DNA of 64,000 nucleotides from Ramazzottius varieornatus (lineage: Eukaryota > Tardigrada > Eutardigrada > Parachela > Ramazzottiidae), in contig BDGG01000004.1 in NCBI GenBank assembly GCA_001949185.1, forward strand, positions 3,567,777 to 3,631,776, given 5' to 3'. The notes under the pieces were generated by a model that saw only the letters and a list, made by a program, of their open reading frames with translations, searched no databases and was not told where the DNA came from. Made by a program: the position numbers and the translations under genes. Positions 23,830 to 35,500 of this stretch are shown in pieces. The stretch's first letter is position 1, and each line of letters starts with the position of its first letter.

Positions 23830-24050
23830 CTGCAAGAAAAGAAGACCTCTTAGGATACAGCAAGGCAAAAGACAGAACCGGGAAGAACCAGAAAAGGGCT
23901 ACGAAGAACCAGGATAAGAAAGGAGGATACCCACGTTGAATGTGGATGGTCCCAACCAGGAAGGAGGAAAACCTGGATAACCGAGAAAGGATAAGATGAG
24001 CACTTTGCTGCACAAGACAGACTGGCGAGTTTTCCAGCAAGAAGAGGCTG

Positions 24051-24058
24051 CTTTTATA
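24051..24058 (-). promoter_or_regulatory. TATA box of the Gly-Trp peptide gene
   Basis: Reads GGTATAAAAGCAG on the minus strand, 222 nt before the start codon. A start about 30 nt downstream (near 24025) would leave a 5' UTR exon, then a donor near 23930 and the acceptor abutting the ATG. It is the only convincing TATA box I noticed next to a gene here. Confidence 0.65.
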
Positions 24059-24858
24059 CCTGTCCAAGCTTCCCAAAATTTTCCCACTGCTTGCCGAAAG
24101 CCACCTCCATCCCGGCTTCTGGCAATACGGATCCTTCTTATCAGTCATCATCGGTTTTGTAGTCACTGGCTATTCATAACTGGCCAGCCAGTGGAAAATT
24201 AATACTTGATGGATGCCAAATGATGCACAACTGTCTAGCGTGCCTGAAAAGTTTCTGATGACGTGTACATACGGGTTCAGTTGTTTTTCGAGCAACGCGA
24301 AGCCATCCCGAATACGTCATCCGGACCTTAATCGTACGGCTAGCAGCTTTGAATTTCTGGGTAGCTTGGAAGGAAACACGTCGGAAAGACCCTCGGAAGT
24401 CGGAAGGATTGGAAGAACGATCGGAAGACAAGCCTAAGTCCTGTCACGGTATGAAGACAAAAATTCCGGGCGATCCTCAATTACGGAAGTCACCATAACA
24501 TTACAGAAAGAATAAATCCAATGGGCCCTTATTCCCCAATGGTGCAAACACGGAAGTTGAACAACCAAAAGCTCCTGGTAAAAGACGTTCGCGATCAGAG
24601 GACACTGGCTTGGTGTTTTTCACGTAACTATATTTTTTATTTACCAGGAAGCTACAGATTATCAGACAATAAGTGGTTGAATGTATCCAAATGAAAGCAA
24701 GCAACAAGATATCAATCTGCCGGGTTCGACAAACCTGTGGTTATTTAGACGATGAACAAGCTGAGTTAGTAATCTCGACCCATTTACAGAACGAAACGCC
24801 CAATCTTCGATACCCAGCTGCTGGAAACAAGAGGTAACGGTTGGTAAGGCTTGTCACA
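24059..24858. other. Between MOB2 and the Gly-Trp peptide promoter
   Basis: No gene. Four CGGAAG-type hexamers cluster at about 24365-24425. The MOB2 3' UTR must end in this stretch. Confidence 0.4.
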
Positions 24859-26635
24859 TCATATCACCGAGCTCTCCACAAGATTTCCGGCGAGGAGATC
24901 TTTGACGTTGATGGGGGCTACATTCTCGGCCAGCTTCAAGGGACTGGTGGCTCGTGCAACAGTAGTATCCACAGGATTTATATCACAGGCTGCTTTGGAC
25001 TGTTCCACCACCTTGTCTTTCCCATCTTCGCCGACGGTCTTGTCCATAGACGGCGACTCTGTTCCTTCTTCCCTGACCGCAACAGCGCCGGAGCTTTTTT
25101 GCACTTCTCCTTCCTTAATCACATCGTTATCGGCCAGCAACTTGTCGATCAGGTCGCGCAGAACGTCCATCTCACGTGGCTCTATCAGGTTGAAGTGTTG
25201 GCTAAACAAGACAAAATGAGCGAACAGACCGTTCAAGTGGTGGAAGATGCCTAGCTGAACGTAGAGGTCGAAGTGGGCATGGTACAAGTGTGCTAGTATA
25301 AAAAAGAGCTGGCGCTGGATCTTCCTTGTTATCACATCGAAGTTTTGAGGAAAGGGCAAGCCTGCGAGAACACAAGAAACTCTGTAACCTGATAAATTCT
25401 ATAACCATTCCGCCCTTGATTCTGAACATCCTAAGAACTTTGGTGCGAGAGAACCTTCATGCGTACCATGTTTGGAAGGAAACACAGTCTCGTCCTTGAG
25501 CATTCGTTCGACCGAAGTCGTCGCGAAATCTATGTACTGCGGTGCAGAAGATTTCAACTTCCGTCCTTTGTCGTCGCTCCACATGTAAATCCTGGAAAGA
25601 ATTTAAGGCACCATATTACAATATAGAAGGCTCGGCGAAGCTAAAATAAACCGTTTTAGCCGTTCTTAGCCGTGGCTAAAAATATTTTAGCCGCGGCTAA
25701 AGCAGCTAAAATCTTTTTAGCCACGGCTAGAATGTACTGTGCGTTCGAATGATTTATTGATGCCAAAACTATTTTAGCCGACTTTACACCAATTGATCAA
25801 TGGAACACACAATACATTTTAGCCGATACTTTTAGCCACGGCTAAGAACGGCTAAAGCGGCTTATTTTAGCTTCGCCGAGCCTTCTATATATTACAATAA
25901 AGGCGGAAGAAATACTGTTCTTCCTGTATCTTGCCCAAGTTAGCGAGTTGTGTCATGAAAGTTTCGATTTAAGATCTCGTACGTCACAACATTGGGCTTC
26001 AGGACTGTGTTCGTACTGAAGAAAGAACTTTGCAAAATGACAACAACTCACATTCCGTTGGGAGCTGACATGTGCGGGCATGTGGAAGCTGTACAATATC
26101 CCGAGATTGCTCCATACAGCAAATTCACGTGGTTGAAGAACGGTATAACTGCAGAACAATGCGGTATAACTGCATGAACTTTCTGGCAGAAGCAAGAGTC
26201 TGATCTGCATTGTTTCACGGTAGGAGAAAGTCCGCCGGGGCGATGTTAAACTTACTGTGGGTCGCGAGCCATTCGTTCAGGTCTACTTGAGACGGTAACG
26301 GTATTATCTGTCTCAGGTGGTTATTCTTTAGCAGGCGATGCAGGTACATGTGGTTCAGGTACAGCTTCGAAGAACTATCTTCCGAGGGTAATCCGTCTCC
26401 GCTTCCATCCGACCTATCCTTCTTCTTTCCCTTCCTGAAGACAAAAAGCATGTTCTGTGCTTGCAGATAATTGCAGTACCTTGGTTAAGACAGTCACTCA
26501 CCCTGTAAACCAGTCGAAGGTATCCTTGAAATAGCCAAAGCCAAATCGCTCTCCGAAAGGTCGACCACTGGTTGAAGACGGATTTTTCTCATGGCCGCGG
26601 TCGTTCAGCAGTCTTTCCTCTCCTCCGGAAGTCAT
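24859..26635 (-). CDS. MOB2: MOB kinase activator 2
   Basis: Five exons: 26635-26502, 26434-26256, 26148-26052, 25591-25467 and 25361-24859. All phases close; 345 residues. MOB core: VDLNEWLATH, FFNHVNLLYGAISGYC, CTASTC, WSDDKGRKLKSSAPQYIDF, FPSKHG-LPFPQNF and LAHLYHAHF. The pair of cysteines in CTASTC and the histidines in HLYHAHF are the expected zinc ligands. The SDDKGRK and KSSAPQYIDF blocks resemble MOB2 more than MOB1. Role: adaptor and regulator of NDR/LATS-type kinases in the cytoplasm and cortex. An acidic C-terminal extension of about 80 residues follows the fold. Intron 3 carries a 268-bp inverted-repeat element. The start follows a strong acceptor 11 nt upstream of GATATG, implying a 5' UTR exon. 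Confidence 0.92.
25622..25889. mobile_element. 268-bp inverted-repeat element made of TTTTAGCC units
   Basis: Ends are TATAGAAGGCTCGGCGAAGC and its complement at 25870-25889. The arms continue with CTAAAATAA and several TTTTAGCC/GGCTAAAA units, including the perfect palindrome TTAGCCGCGGCTAA. The centre is not palindromic and holds TCGAATGATTTATTG and ATGGAACACA. No ORF. It sits in MOB2 intron 3. Confidence 0.85.
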
Positions 26636-27526
26636 CGTGCCAGCATATCACTGAAACGGTAGCAAACATTGGTCAAGTCAACATCCAAACTACTTCGCGT
26701 CAGCTTGTGGTATGAATGCTCAAATAACTTTTCCCTTACTCTACATTCCGTGACGAAATGCGTTTATCTTGCGGTAGAATCGTTCCACATTCCGCAGTCC
26801 ACTTGTCCAAATCCCGATGAGGTAAGCGATACCAGTGAGTCAGTTCAGGATAATACTATTGGCAATCAAATAAGACGGATGAGTAAATATGGTCGGAGAA
26901 GTCCAAAGTCCCTGAACAGAGAAATTGACGGCCGCTGGACTGACTCCTGCCGCTTCTTTACGAGTGGCAGATCGTGCAGACTCCGGACATTCGATTCTTC
27001 TGTTGTCCAGACTTTCTTGGTGGAGTTGTTCGAAGTACATGCGATCAGCTGACCGAAGAGAGGCTTCCTCTCGGAACGAATTTGCACTCCGCGCACCGTC
27101 CGAAGCGTTTTCTCAAGACCAGTCCCAGCAACCTGCAAACATGATTACATGAAGCATGGTAAGTCTGGGTGATACAGAAGCGTTGTCGAACGAAAATAGC
27201 AGCGCAGTCGAACTCGCACCGTAGCGACTAACCGTAGACTTTACTACGTTTTGATCATTCCACAGTTCCCACTGTAAGCTTCTTCACGTCATGTGGACAA
27301 AACCTCTCGTGCCTTCACCTCCAACCTCCTGACCTCAGGCGCTGGCAGCTACATCGGATGTGGCAAGCTTGGGATACACCAAAGCTCGATTCCTAGGTAA
27401 GATTTGAAACCTACTTTTATGCCAAGAACAAAGCTAGCATTGGAAAATGGAAAGTTAATTAAGGAATGTCTGTGTCAAACTCTAATTCGTGTTCAAAGAG
27501 AAAGTTTGAATCAAATAGTATTATGT
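26636..27526. other. Upstream of MOB2
   Basis: A minus-strand frame open over 26866-27138 contains LIACTSNNSTKKVWTTEE. It might be an alternative 5' exon of MOB2, but no homology or phase test supports this. No other gene seen. Confidence 0.3.
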
Positions 27527-27623
27527 GCTGCGGTGTCCGAGTGGTTAAGGAGTTTGACTTGAATATCTGGTCCAAGTTATCAAATGGGTTACGCCCGCAC
27601 AGGTTCGAATCCTGTCCGCAGCG
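27527..27623 (+). tRNA. tRNA-Ser(UGA) with a 15-nt intron
   Basis: Acceptor stem GCTGCGG pairs perfectly with CCGCAGC, with discriminator G. The D arm contains CCGAGTGGTTAAGG. The anticodon stem TTTGA/TCAAA encloses CTTGAA, then a 15-nt insert (TATCTGGTCCAAGTT), then A. Removing the insert between positions 37 and 38 leaves a normal 7-nt loop with anticodon TGA. A class II variable arm (GGGTTACGCCC) and T arm ACAGG-TTCGAAT-CCTGT follow. The insert's CAAGTT can pair with GACTTG at the anticodon, as in usual pre-tRNAs. TATTTTT just after the gene fits a pol III terminator. Confidence 0.95.
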
Positions 27624-27663
27624 TATTTTTGCCATTTTCTGAGTTTACAGTGTTATCATCGCG

Positions 27664-27790
27664 GCGTAAGCTTTGCGCACCGCAACCATGCGAAGCTTGG
27701 TTTTGCGCGCTCGAATGATTTATTGTTCGTGTGAATGCAGGTCGGCGCATGGAACACATGAGGCTGGTTCGAGCTTCGTTTGGCCTTGCG
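27664..27790. repeat. Degenerate inverted repeat next to tRNA-Ser
   Basis: CGAAGCTTGGTTTTGCGC on the left and its imperfect complement (GAGCTTCGTTTGGCC, TTGCGC) on the right. The centre carries TCGAATGATTTATTG and ATGGAACACA, both also found in the centre of the MOB2 element. Confidence 0.55.
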
Positions 27791-29698
27791 CTTCCACTTC
27801 CGGGTCCAGGTCTACCAGCGCATAAAGGATTATAACTGGTTCGCCTATTGATGATCTATTCCAGTGAAATTTCCGTACGTCCTCAGTTATACTTTATTGA
27901 TAGTAAGTCTGCAATGTGCTGTATATGAGTTTATGGATGCTTCCAGTTCCAGGGAAGCGTTCATAGCATCTTTGTATTGTCAAAGCTTCTGTGCGCATTT
28001 GCAGGACCCACTTGCACTTCAAAAGAAATATGTCGAGTCAACACAGGCGATCCCTTTCCGGCTATTGGACTTGAAAATTCAAATGACTTCTCCTCGATGC
28101 ACTATCACTAATATTCCTTGAGAATTCATCCCGATTTCCATTTCGAGCACGGACTCTGTTTGCGAAGCCACAATATGCTTTGTATATGGCGCTACTGCCT
28201 TATAGTCGCTCCTCGGGACTCTCGGACGGAAAAAATCGAAATTTTCCAATGTCAGTGCGTGAAAGCAAAGCGCGGCAGTCTTGTTGACTCTCCAGATCAG
28301 TGCTTTTTCAGGAATAACACTGGGCGGAGCAGTCGGGTGCTCCGACTATGAAATTCACGGCACGTAATGGACTGTGGAACTTTAGAATGGATCTCTGTCA
28401 GAAAGAGATTTATGGTTGAGTTTAGTGCATTATGTCGAGGCAAGTCAAGCTCGATTTCCGCCTGCTGGAAACTCCCATTATATCGTTTTTGATTTTTCAT
28501 TCACAGACAGAGAATTTTCTTCCAAGAGATCGGCGAACTTTCAACCAGAACAGCTGGGATCCTTCAGTTCGTGACATCCTCGACCTTGCAGCTCGTTTAG
28601 TTCTTTCCTCTATCTTGTTTATTATTCTTGTCGCTCGTTTATGATCCCATGATGGGTAGCTTCTTCAGTCGAACAAGTGCTTTATCATCGTTCGAAACAC
28701 CGCCTGTGTATTGTCAGCCCACTTTTTTACTGCTGGCGTTGATTAGCGCTGCCTTTTACGCAACTGTTTCTGAAGAGGATTAATAACGTGGAAACTACCG
28801 GGTCCCCGAAGTTTATGCTAGTGATTAATTCTTACCTCGTGAGTTTCTCCCTACTTCCTGGTCAGATACGCCTTCGGTTACAAACTCTCCTTTCACTGTC
28901 GGCTACCTCATCTGCCCGTTTCGCGTTTTGCGGAACGTTATATAAGGCATTACCGTTTCCACAGTTGTTGAAGGAGCAGGTGTGTTTCTGCGAAGGATGT
29001 CCCTTGGGCGCATTTTGAAAAGCCGAAAATAGCACTACTCCTGCAGAAAACGACCCATGTGTTCCACTGTTTGCACAGAAATCGCAATAGCGCATCTCGT
29101 CAACGGTTCTTTGGTTACGTCGCGACGGGTCGCCGAAGCTTAGCTTATCTTGGAACTTTATGCGCATTGGATTAGCGACTCAGCGTATTCTTAGCTGTTT
29201 TATTCCGGTTTGGGCATGTAAGTGGAACGATTTGAATTTACTGAGGTTGTAATCGAAGGCGGTTCGAGCGTTTTATGGTTAGGTCAGCGATAACAAAGGA
29301 ATCGTACGAATTTCAATAAACAATGACGTTTGCACCGGAAGTGGCACATACATCTGGATTTTTTAATAAGCCTTAGACTTTACGCAGTGGCAAAACTTCC
29401 CAGTTATCCCTGTACAGTTCCCGGCAAGGCCCTCGCGAGATTCGCTGTGCAGAATTTTCGGACAAAAAACATAGATTTATTTGATTCCACGATTTCCACC
29501 GTGCCGAATTCAACCCATGTCATCCTATTTGACGCTAACCATTTTTCTTCTCGGGTAGTCTGCAACGGATCACCAGGATGGATTGTCGTTTCCGGTCGCC
29601 ATTCGGGATGACAAAACGGTCTGGATTTTCGTTTCTCCGAGCGCAGCGGTGACCATACTGTTTAGGCGGATGCTCGAATTACTTGGCCCCACTCCGTG
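27791..29698. other. Intergenic region before the fucosyltransferase
   Basis: Only ORFs under 110 codons without recognisable domains or linked splice sites; no gene seen. Two CCGGAAGT octamers lie near 27795 and 29334. Confidence 0.5.
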
Positions 29699-31721
29699 AT
29701 GACCGTCTCACCTCGGACACGACGTTTGACTGGCCGGACCTCCATCAAGCGCTTCCTGCTGCTGCTGTGTGCTGTGATTTCATTCAGCGTCTTCCTGTTG
29801 GGGAGAAGCATGAACTCGAAGCCTTCGGAGGATCTTGGACTCCATGATTCGCCACAACAGAGTGAGAAGACTGCCGCCGAAATCGGTGCAGTGCGGGATA
29901 TTGTGAAATTGGTTATGAACATCGGTCGATCCTTCGTGCAGCAGACTTTCCGCCGTCCACACAAGGATTTCATAGCAGAACGCTGGTACTTTTCTCCCTC
30001 CAAAAAGAACGTCACTTTTTACTCGTCGGCCCTGCCTGATCTACATGAGCTGTGGCCTAGAGCTGACTTGATACAGATGGACCGCATTGAAAACCAGCTT
30101 TTGTTCAAGCCGTCATGGATTACTCCCGTGGGACAAGGCAACAGCACCAATGGCCTTAAGTTAATCTTCGTGCCGGACAACGTGGACAGCTGGTACTCCG
30201 AAGAGGGTCGGGGGACCTTTTTGAAAGATAAATGCCCCGTCAATACGTGCTTCTTGACCAACGACAAGACCCTGGCCAAAAAGGCGGATGCAATCATGTT
30301 CAGAGGTTCCAGCTACGGCTATAGGGTATGAAAGTAATTAAGTCAGGGTTCCTTGACATCGAACGAGAGTTTGCTTGATGATCGAAGCTTTAACTTGATG
30401 TACTTTTATTTATAGCGAAGCGACTACCCGGAAAGCCAAATCTGGATACTATACCTTCTGGAGTCTCCTCTAAACACTCCAAATTTCTCCAGCTCGACAT
30501 TCAATCTAGACTCGATCAACTGGACAGCTACGTAAATATAGTTCGCTTGCTGACATAAGAGCGGCAGACGTGGGTAGTGCACAATGGAGAGAACCAGATC
30601 GCTGTCTAAAGTGGCGCACGTTTACATTGCTGCTAGCTGAGATCATGCGCCACTTGGGCAAACGGTCTGATTTCAACACATCTGCCCATATCCCATATGC
30701 TGCTACGTAGTAGTACTTCAGCCACGGAATAATATGATGAATGAAGTTCTCTCTTTGAAAGGTACCGGTCGGATAGCGATATCGTTACGCCGTACGGAAG
30801 GTATGGGTCGTACGATCCTACAGGGATGCTCGAAGTGGGCAGTCGATCTCCAGCCGTGGATTATGCAAGCCGGAAGAAGGGCAAGGGCAAAGTGGTATGG
30901 TTCGTCTCGAATTGTCAAGCACATAACAACCGTAAGGATTATGCAAACGAGCTCGCCAAACACATCCCTGTCGACATTTATGGAAGTTGTGGAGACAAAA
31001 AATGCGGCAAAGACCGAAAAGACTGCATGGAGATGCTCCAAACGGAATACAAGTTTTATCTTGCCTTCGAGGTACTTCACGTTTGAGTGCTTTCTGCAGT
31101 AATAAAATCAAAGCCGTCCCAAATTTCATAACCTTGAGTGTATCATATTTTAAATTTATGGCAACTGCAGTATCCTGTTCCATGCCGTAAATTTCACCGT
31201 CGGTTCTTTACCTTTACAGAATAGCAATTGTCGCTGGTACATCACGGAAAAGATGTGGGATGTTTCTTTCAAGTAAGGCTTTGAGTTTTAATAATACTAT
31301 TGCCGTAGGGTTCTTTCGGCTAATTCTGTGTTCCCTTTTGCAGACAGGACTTGATCCCTATAGTAATGGGTGCACCACTGGAGGACTACAAAGCCGTTGC
31401 TCCACCCAAATCTTTCATTCATGTCGACGAGTTCGCGGGACCGGAGCAGTTAGCTCACTACCTAAGAGAGCTGGACCTCAACGACGTGCTATACAATGAG
31501 TACTTTCAATGGAGAACCACGGGCGAAATTGTCAACACCTACACGTTGTGCCGAGTTTGTGCGTAAGTAGTACTCCCGGAATCACGTTCAGTTCCTCTTT
31601 CGGATGGCTGGCTTAATACAATGCGTTTCACAGTATGCTGCACTCCAACTACTCCAAAAAGCACTATGACGACATTGAGAGATGGTGGAGAGCGCCGGGA
31701 ACGTGTCAGACAAAACGATGA
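29699..31721 (+). CDS. Alpha-1,3-fucosyltransferase, GT10 family (FucTA-like)
   Basis: Six exons: 29699-30325, 30416-30531, 30762-31071, 31220-31272, 31344-31562 and 31634-31721. All phases close; 470 residues. Type II Golgi topology: short basic cytoplasmic N-terminus, a membrane anchor (FLLLLCAVISFSVFLLG) at about 22-38, then a stem. Catalytic blocks: ESQIWILYLLESPLNTP, DSDIVTPYGRY, VVWFVSNCQAHNNRKDYANEL and the donor-binding motif FENSNCRWYITEKMWDVSF, then IPIVMGAP. It ends with CRVCAMLHSN, a Cys pair seen in core alpha-1,3-fucosyltransferases. Role: transfers fucose from GDP-fucose in alpha-1,3 linkage to N-glycan GlcNAc. The C-terminal CRVC pattern favours core activity, which is an inference. 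Intron 2 holds element A copy 4. Confidence 0.92.
30571..30695. repeat. Element A copy 4 (fucosyltransferase intron)
   Basis: Left: TGGGTAGTGCAC, AGAACCAGATCG and AAGTGGCGCACG. Right: CATGCGCCACTTGGGC, AAACGGTCTGATTTCAAC and GCCCATATCCCA. Inside the intron 30532-30761. Confidence 0.8.
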
Positions 31722-32582
31722 CAGATCGAACTAAGTGAAAGGCTACACTTGGCCACGCCTGATTATCCTCAAAGGACAGCTTGGCTCCTCCGACGAAGCC
31801 GCTTCCTTTTCCGGCAGGTAATTAACAGGAGTTACATGACCACTCCAGTACATCACTGTCAAGTTACCAAGAGCTTCTCTCAATTACGGTCCAGTACTCC
31901 GCATCTGCAGTATGGAACCTGTCACAAAATCCCGTTGTTTTTCTTCCGCTTGAACAAGCACTTTCAGATTTCTTGTTGACTTTCATTCCTCCCAAGTTGT
32001 GATATTGCATTTGTGCATGTTTGACAAATGCATATTTTTATTGCCTCCTATCTTTTGACTATGCCACTTGACCATACCAAATGCCATAAATTATGCACGT
32101 TCCAACTTCCAAGAGCGGACCTCCATAATTCTGCGTAATATTGCCGTGTAACGCAGTGATGTAATGTGTGGACAGTGACGAAATTCAATTATGTATTATC
32201 AACCTGCATAATTTTCCACCACGTCAAACACACCACGAGATGTATGCATGTGCTTGACATTCAACGTCAGTATTAGCTGACCACTTTTGTGTATCAGAAT
32301 GATTGTTATTACTTTTATTGAGGCAAATACGTTAATGACAATACAAATACACCAGAGACCCGAACTGAGAAACGTACGCAGAAAATAGTGACGATAAAAT
32401 GTCAAACCCTGGTCATGATAAAACGACAAACGTTGAGAAGCGCACATCAACACACATGGCTCAAACACACGCGTACAAAACCACCAGATAAAACGAAATA
32501 TTCAATAAAATGAAATACTAGAGAGTGACTTCACATCACACGTTCAGGTATCTCTAGTAAATGTTGACGTTCCACATTTGAC
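31722..32582. other. Convergent 3' region, fucosyltransferase and eIF4G2
   Basis: No gene. Probably the two 3' UTRs. A TTTATT (minus-strand AATAAA) occurs near 32315 and a plus-strand AATAAA near 32503. Confidence 0.45.
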
Positions 32583-35500
32583 TCAGTGAGCTCCGTTGAC
32601 ATCTGGAGCCTCCGACTCATCCAGTTCCTCCTCGCTATCGATCGTGTTAAGCCACTCCAGCCACGAGTTGACTTGGAACAGCGCTTTGCCCTTACCGACG
32701 TAGGCGTCATTCACCTCGTCACGCCACGTATTGAACGTTTCCGGTTCAACAATGTCCAGCTCATGTAACACACAAAACCAAACCAGCATCCAGCCTGCAA
32801 ATATCCCATTTCAATCCCACCATCTCGATTCTTGGGAAAACCATTCATCGTCCATGGATCGTTGCCGCTTACCTTTAGGGAATCCCAGCGTGTGGTAGAA
32901 GCTTTGAACAGCGTATAACCCAATTAGCTGTCGCTCAGGCGTGTTCAGATGATTCTCGAACAACTCCTTAAAGATAAAATCCTTGTCCCATACCAAAAAT
33001 CGGAAATCAGTCGATCAAGAAAAAAAATATAAATGGAGTCAGGGCAAACAAAACGCAAAAGATCGTCATCTCTAGTGACGCACGTTGCCATTGTTATTAG
33101 CAGGTAGAGCGCGCCACTCAAGGTGGCGATCTTGACGTTTGCCCAGGCTGTTAGTGTTAATCTGAAATTACGTTCAAAAACTCTACGTCAGCTACATCAT
33201 ATCGACAGCCTCTTGAATATTACCTTGTAGTTGACCAGTAGCTTTTTGAACTTGTCTTCATTGACGCGCGATGGTTCCAGGTCGGACTTGGCCTTCACTT
33301 CCGGTGACTGGGCAGACTGGTAGTGGATGTGCTTCACCAGACTAAAATGAGCAGGAAATTCGGTACTCTGTCAGAAGCTCTTGAAACATTACTACACGAA
33401 GATGGAAGATACTAAAGAAGGTTCGAACCTCATAATCAAGTTGACGACAAAGTCGTTGGTGTTATACGCTTCCACATTGCAGTCATCCCGGAGGAAGGTC
33501 TCCACTTCCGCACTAGTCGCGCCCTCTGCCAGCATTCTTCCCAGCTGTGACTGAAGTCGGAAGCCAGGACAAAGATAGACCAGCCCGTACTTGTCCAGCA
33601 CATCCACAACGTGATCGATACTTCCCTCCGTCAAGCTCTTTTCTACAAGAGAAATCAATTAAAACAGCATACTCATAAAAGAACACCACCACAAAGCACA
33701 TACCGGAAAACCATGTCAGCAGATCAATCTTCTCCAGACGAATCTGTTCAGCGACAAAGTCGGGACCTCGGAGTTGTTCCAGACGTTGCAGACACATCAG
33801 GATCAAGGGAAAGTGCTGGCCACGTGTGAACGCCATCGTGGCGTTCTTGAACGTCAGAATGCCAGCGACGATCATGTGGGCGATACAGATCGCCATACAG
33901 GCCTTCGCGTCGCATGCAGCGGACTCCAATGATTCCAGAAGACGCTCATATCCCTACAGATAGAATCTAAAATGCAGATGCTAAATGGATGAACAATGAT
34001 TTCTTTCGAAACACGCTATGATGTTCTGTTCGTTAACATCGACCTGGTTGAACTATTTAAATTCGCCAGAACGCCGTTAACAAGTGAATGATTTCCCTGC
34101 GCCAAATATCATACTGGTCTCCATGAAGTCGAAACCAGCACAAGTGAGCCAGGACTGCACAATTTCAAAAGAAATTTCATGCTATCATATCACCTATATG
34201 CACTGAAGCGTCGCTTTGGATAATTCAAATGCGTAAGTTTCGGTCGAAATATATCTGAAAATTTCGGTTGGTTGACGAAAGGGCTAAGAACTCACCTCGA
34301 TGATTTCCGCTTCGGTTACCCATGACTCACACATCAAATGGGTAATCAGCTCGCTAATCTTCTCCCGGTTAATCTCTCCTTGCTCCATTCCCATACGCAG
34401 CATTAGCCCAATGAGCTCAGACTTGAACCTGCCAGAAGGACGTTTGTTAGTGCGACCACATCATCACGCTCAGCTAAGCTAAACGCTTCGCGATCTGAAC
34501 GTACTAAACTGACAAAAGCTCACGTGACTTACCTCTTCTGGACATTCAGCTCTTTGATTGCAGTGACCGCATGCAAGCGATCCTTTGCTGAATCAAAGTA
34601 CGCAGTAACGATGTCCGTCACTGCCTGGTGAGCTTCCGCCTTGTTCATGGCTGGCGCGTTCTTTCCCGTTTTCGGTTTCTCTGGCCGCGCTTCTTCCTAA
34701 AGAAGAGAGTTCAATGAGAAAATATTCAATCAAGTGTGATGATGGGAAGTACATACCTTGACGGATAAGTTTTGCACATTAGAGCGCATGTTGGACGTCG
34801 ACAGCGACTCCTTCAACGGCAGGACATTCTCCATGGCCCGTACAGGCTTCTGCACCACGAACGACGTCTTGGGCCTCAGCGAAATCTCCTTCGTGCTCTC
34901 CATCTGTTGCTGTCCCAACACCTTCAGGATCGACGTCCTCTGCATGCCGCCGCCATTACCGTTCTGTCGGTTGCGGTTGCCGTTCTGGTTGGTCGGCTGA
35001 TTCCTGGCGTAGTCTCCCTTGCCGAAGTTGGCCATGGGACGAAGTGGTGGGACAGTGCCGTTCTGCTTCTCCTGCTGCTTTTCCGCTACCGTCCGAGGGC
35101 TGTTGGGGTAGCGGGACGAACCGGCAAAGTTGCCTGCTGGTAGAGGAGACAGTCGCGCTGACTCGGCGGCTTCCTTGTTGGCTCCAATCTCTTGGCGAAT
35201 TTCTTCCCGAATTTCACCAATGGTCTTGGGTGCGTTCACCATATGAATACGTCGCGGAATCCACTACACAAATAATCAAATTTAAACAAATATTACGCAG
35301 ACACACATCCAAAAGAGAGTTGGCTGAAAACGGGAGCTCGACAAGATCGTTTTCAAAAGTGGCGCACATTTCCAGTAAAATCACCGAAATCGCGCGCCAC
35401 TTGGGAGAGTGATCTTGTCGATTTTGTTTGCCGAGCTCCCAAAATGGATATCATTTTCCTCGGAAAACTTTTTAGAGTGAACAACGTCGTCTAAATAAAA

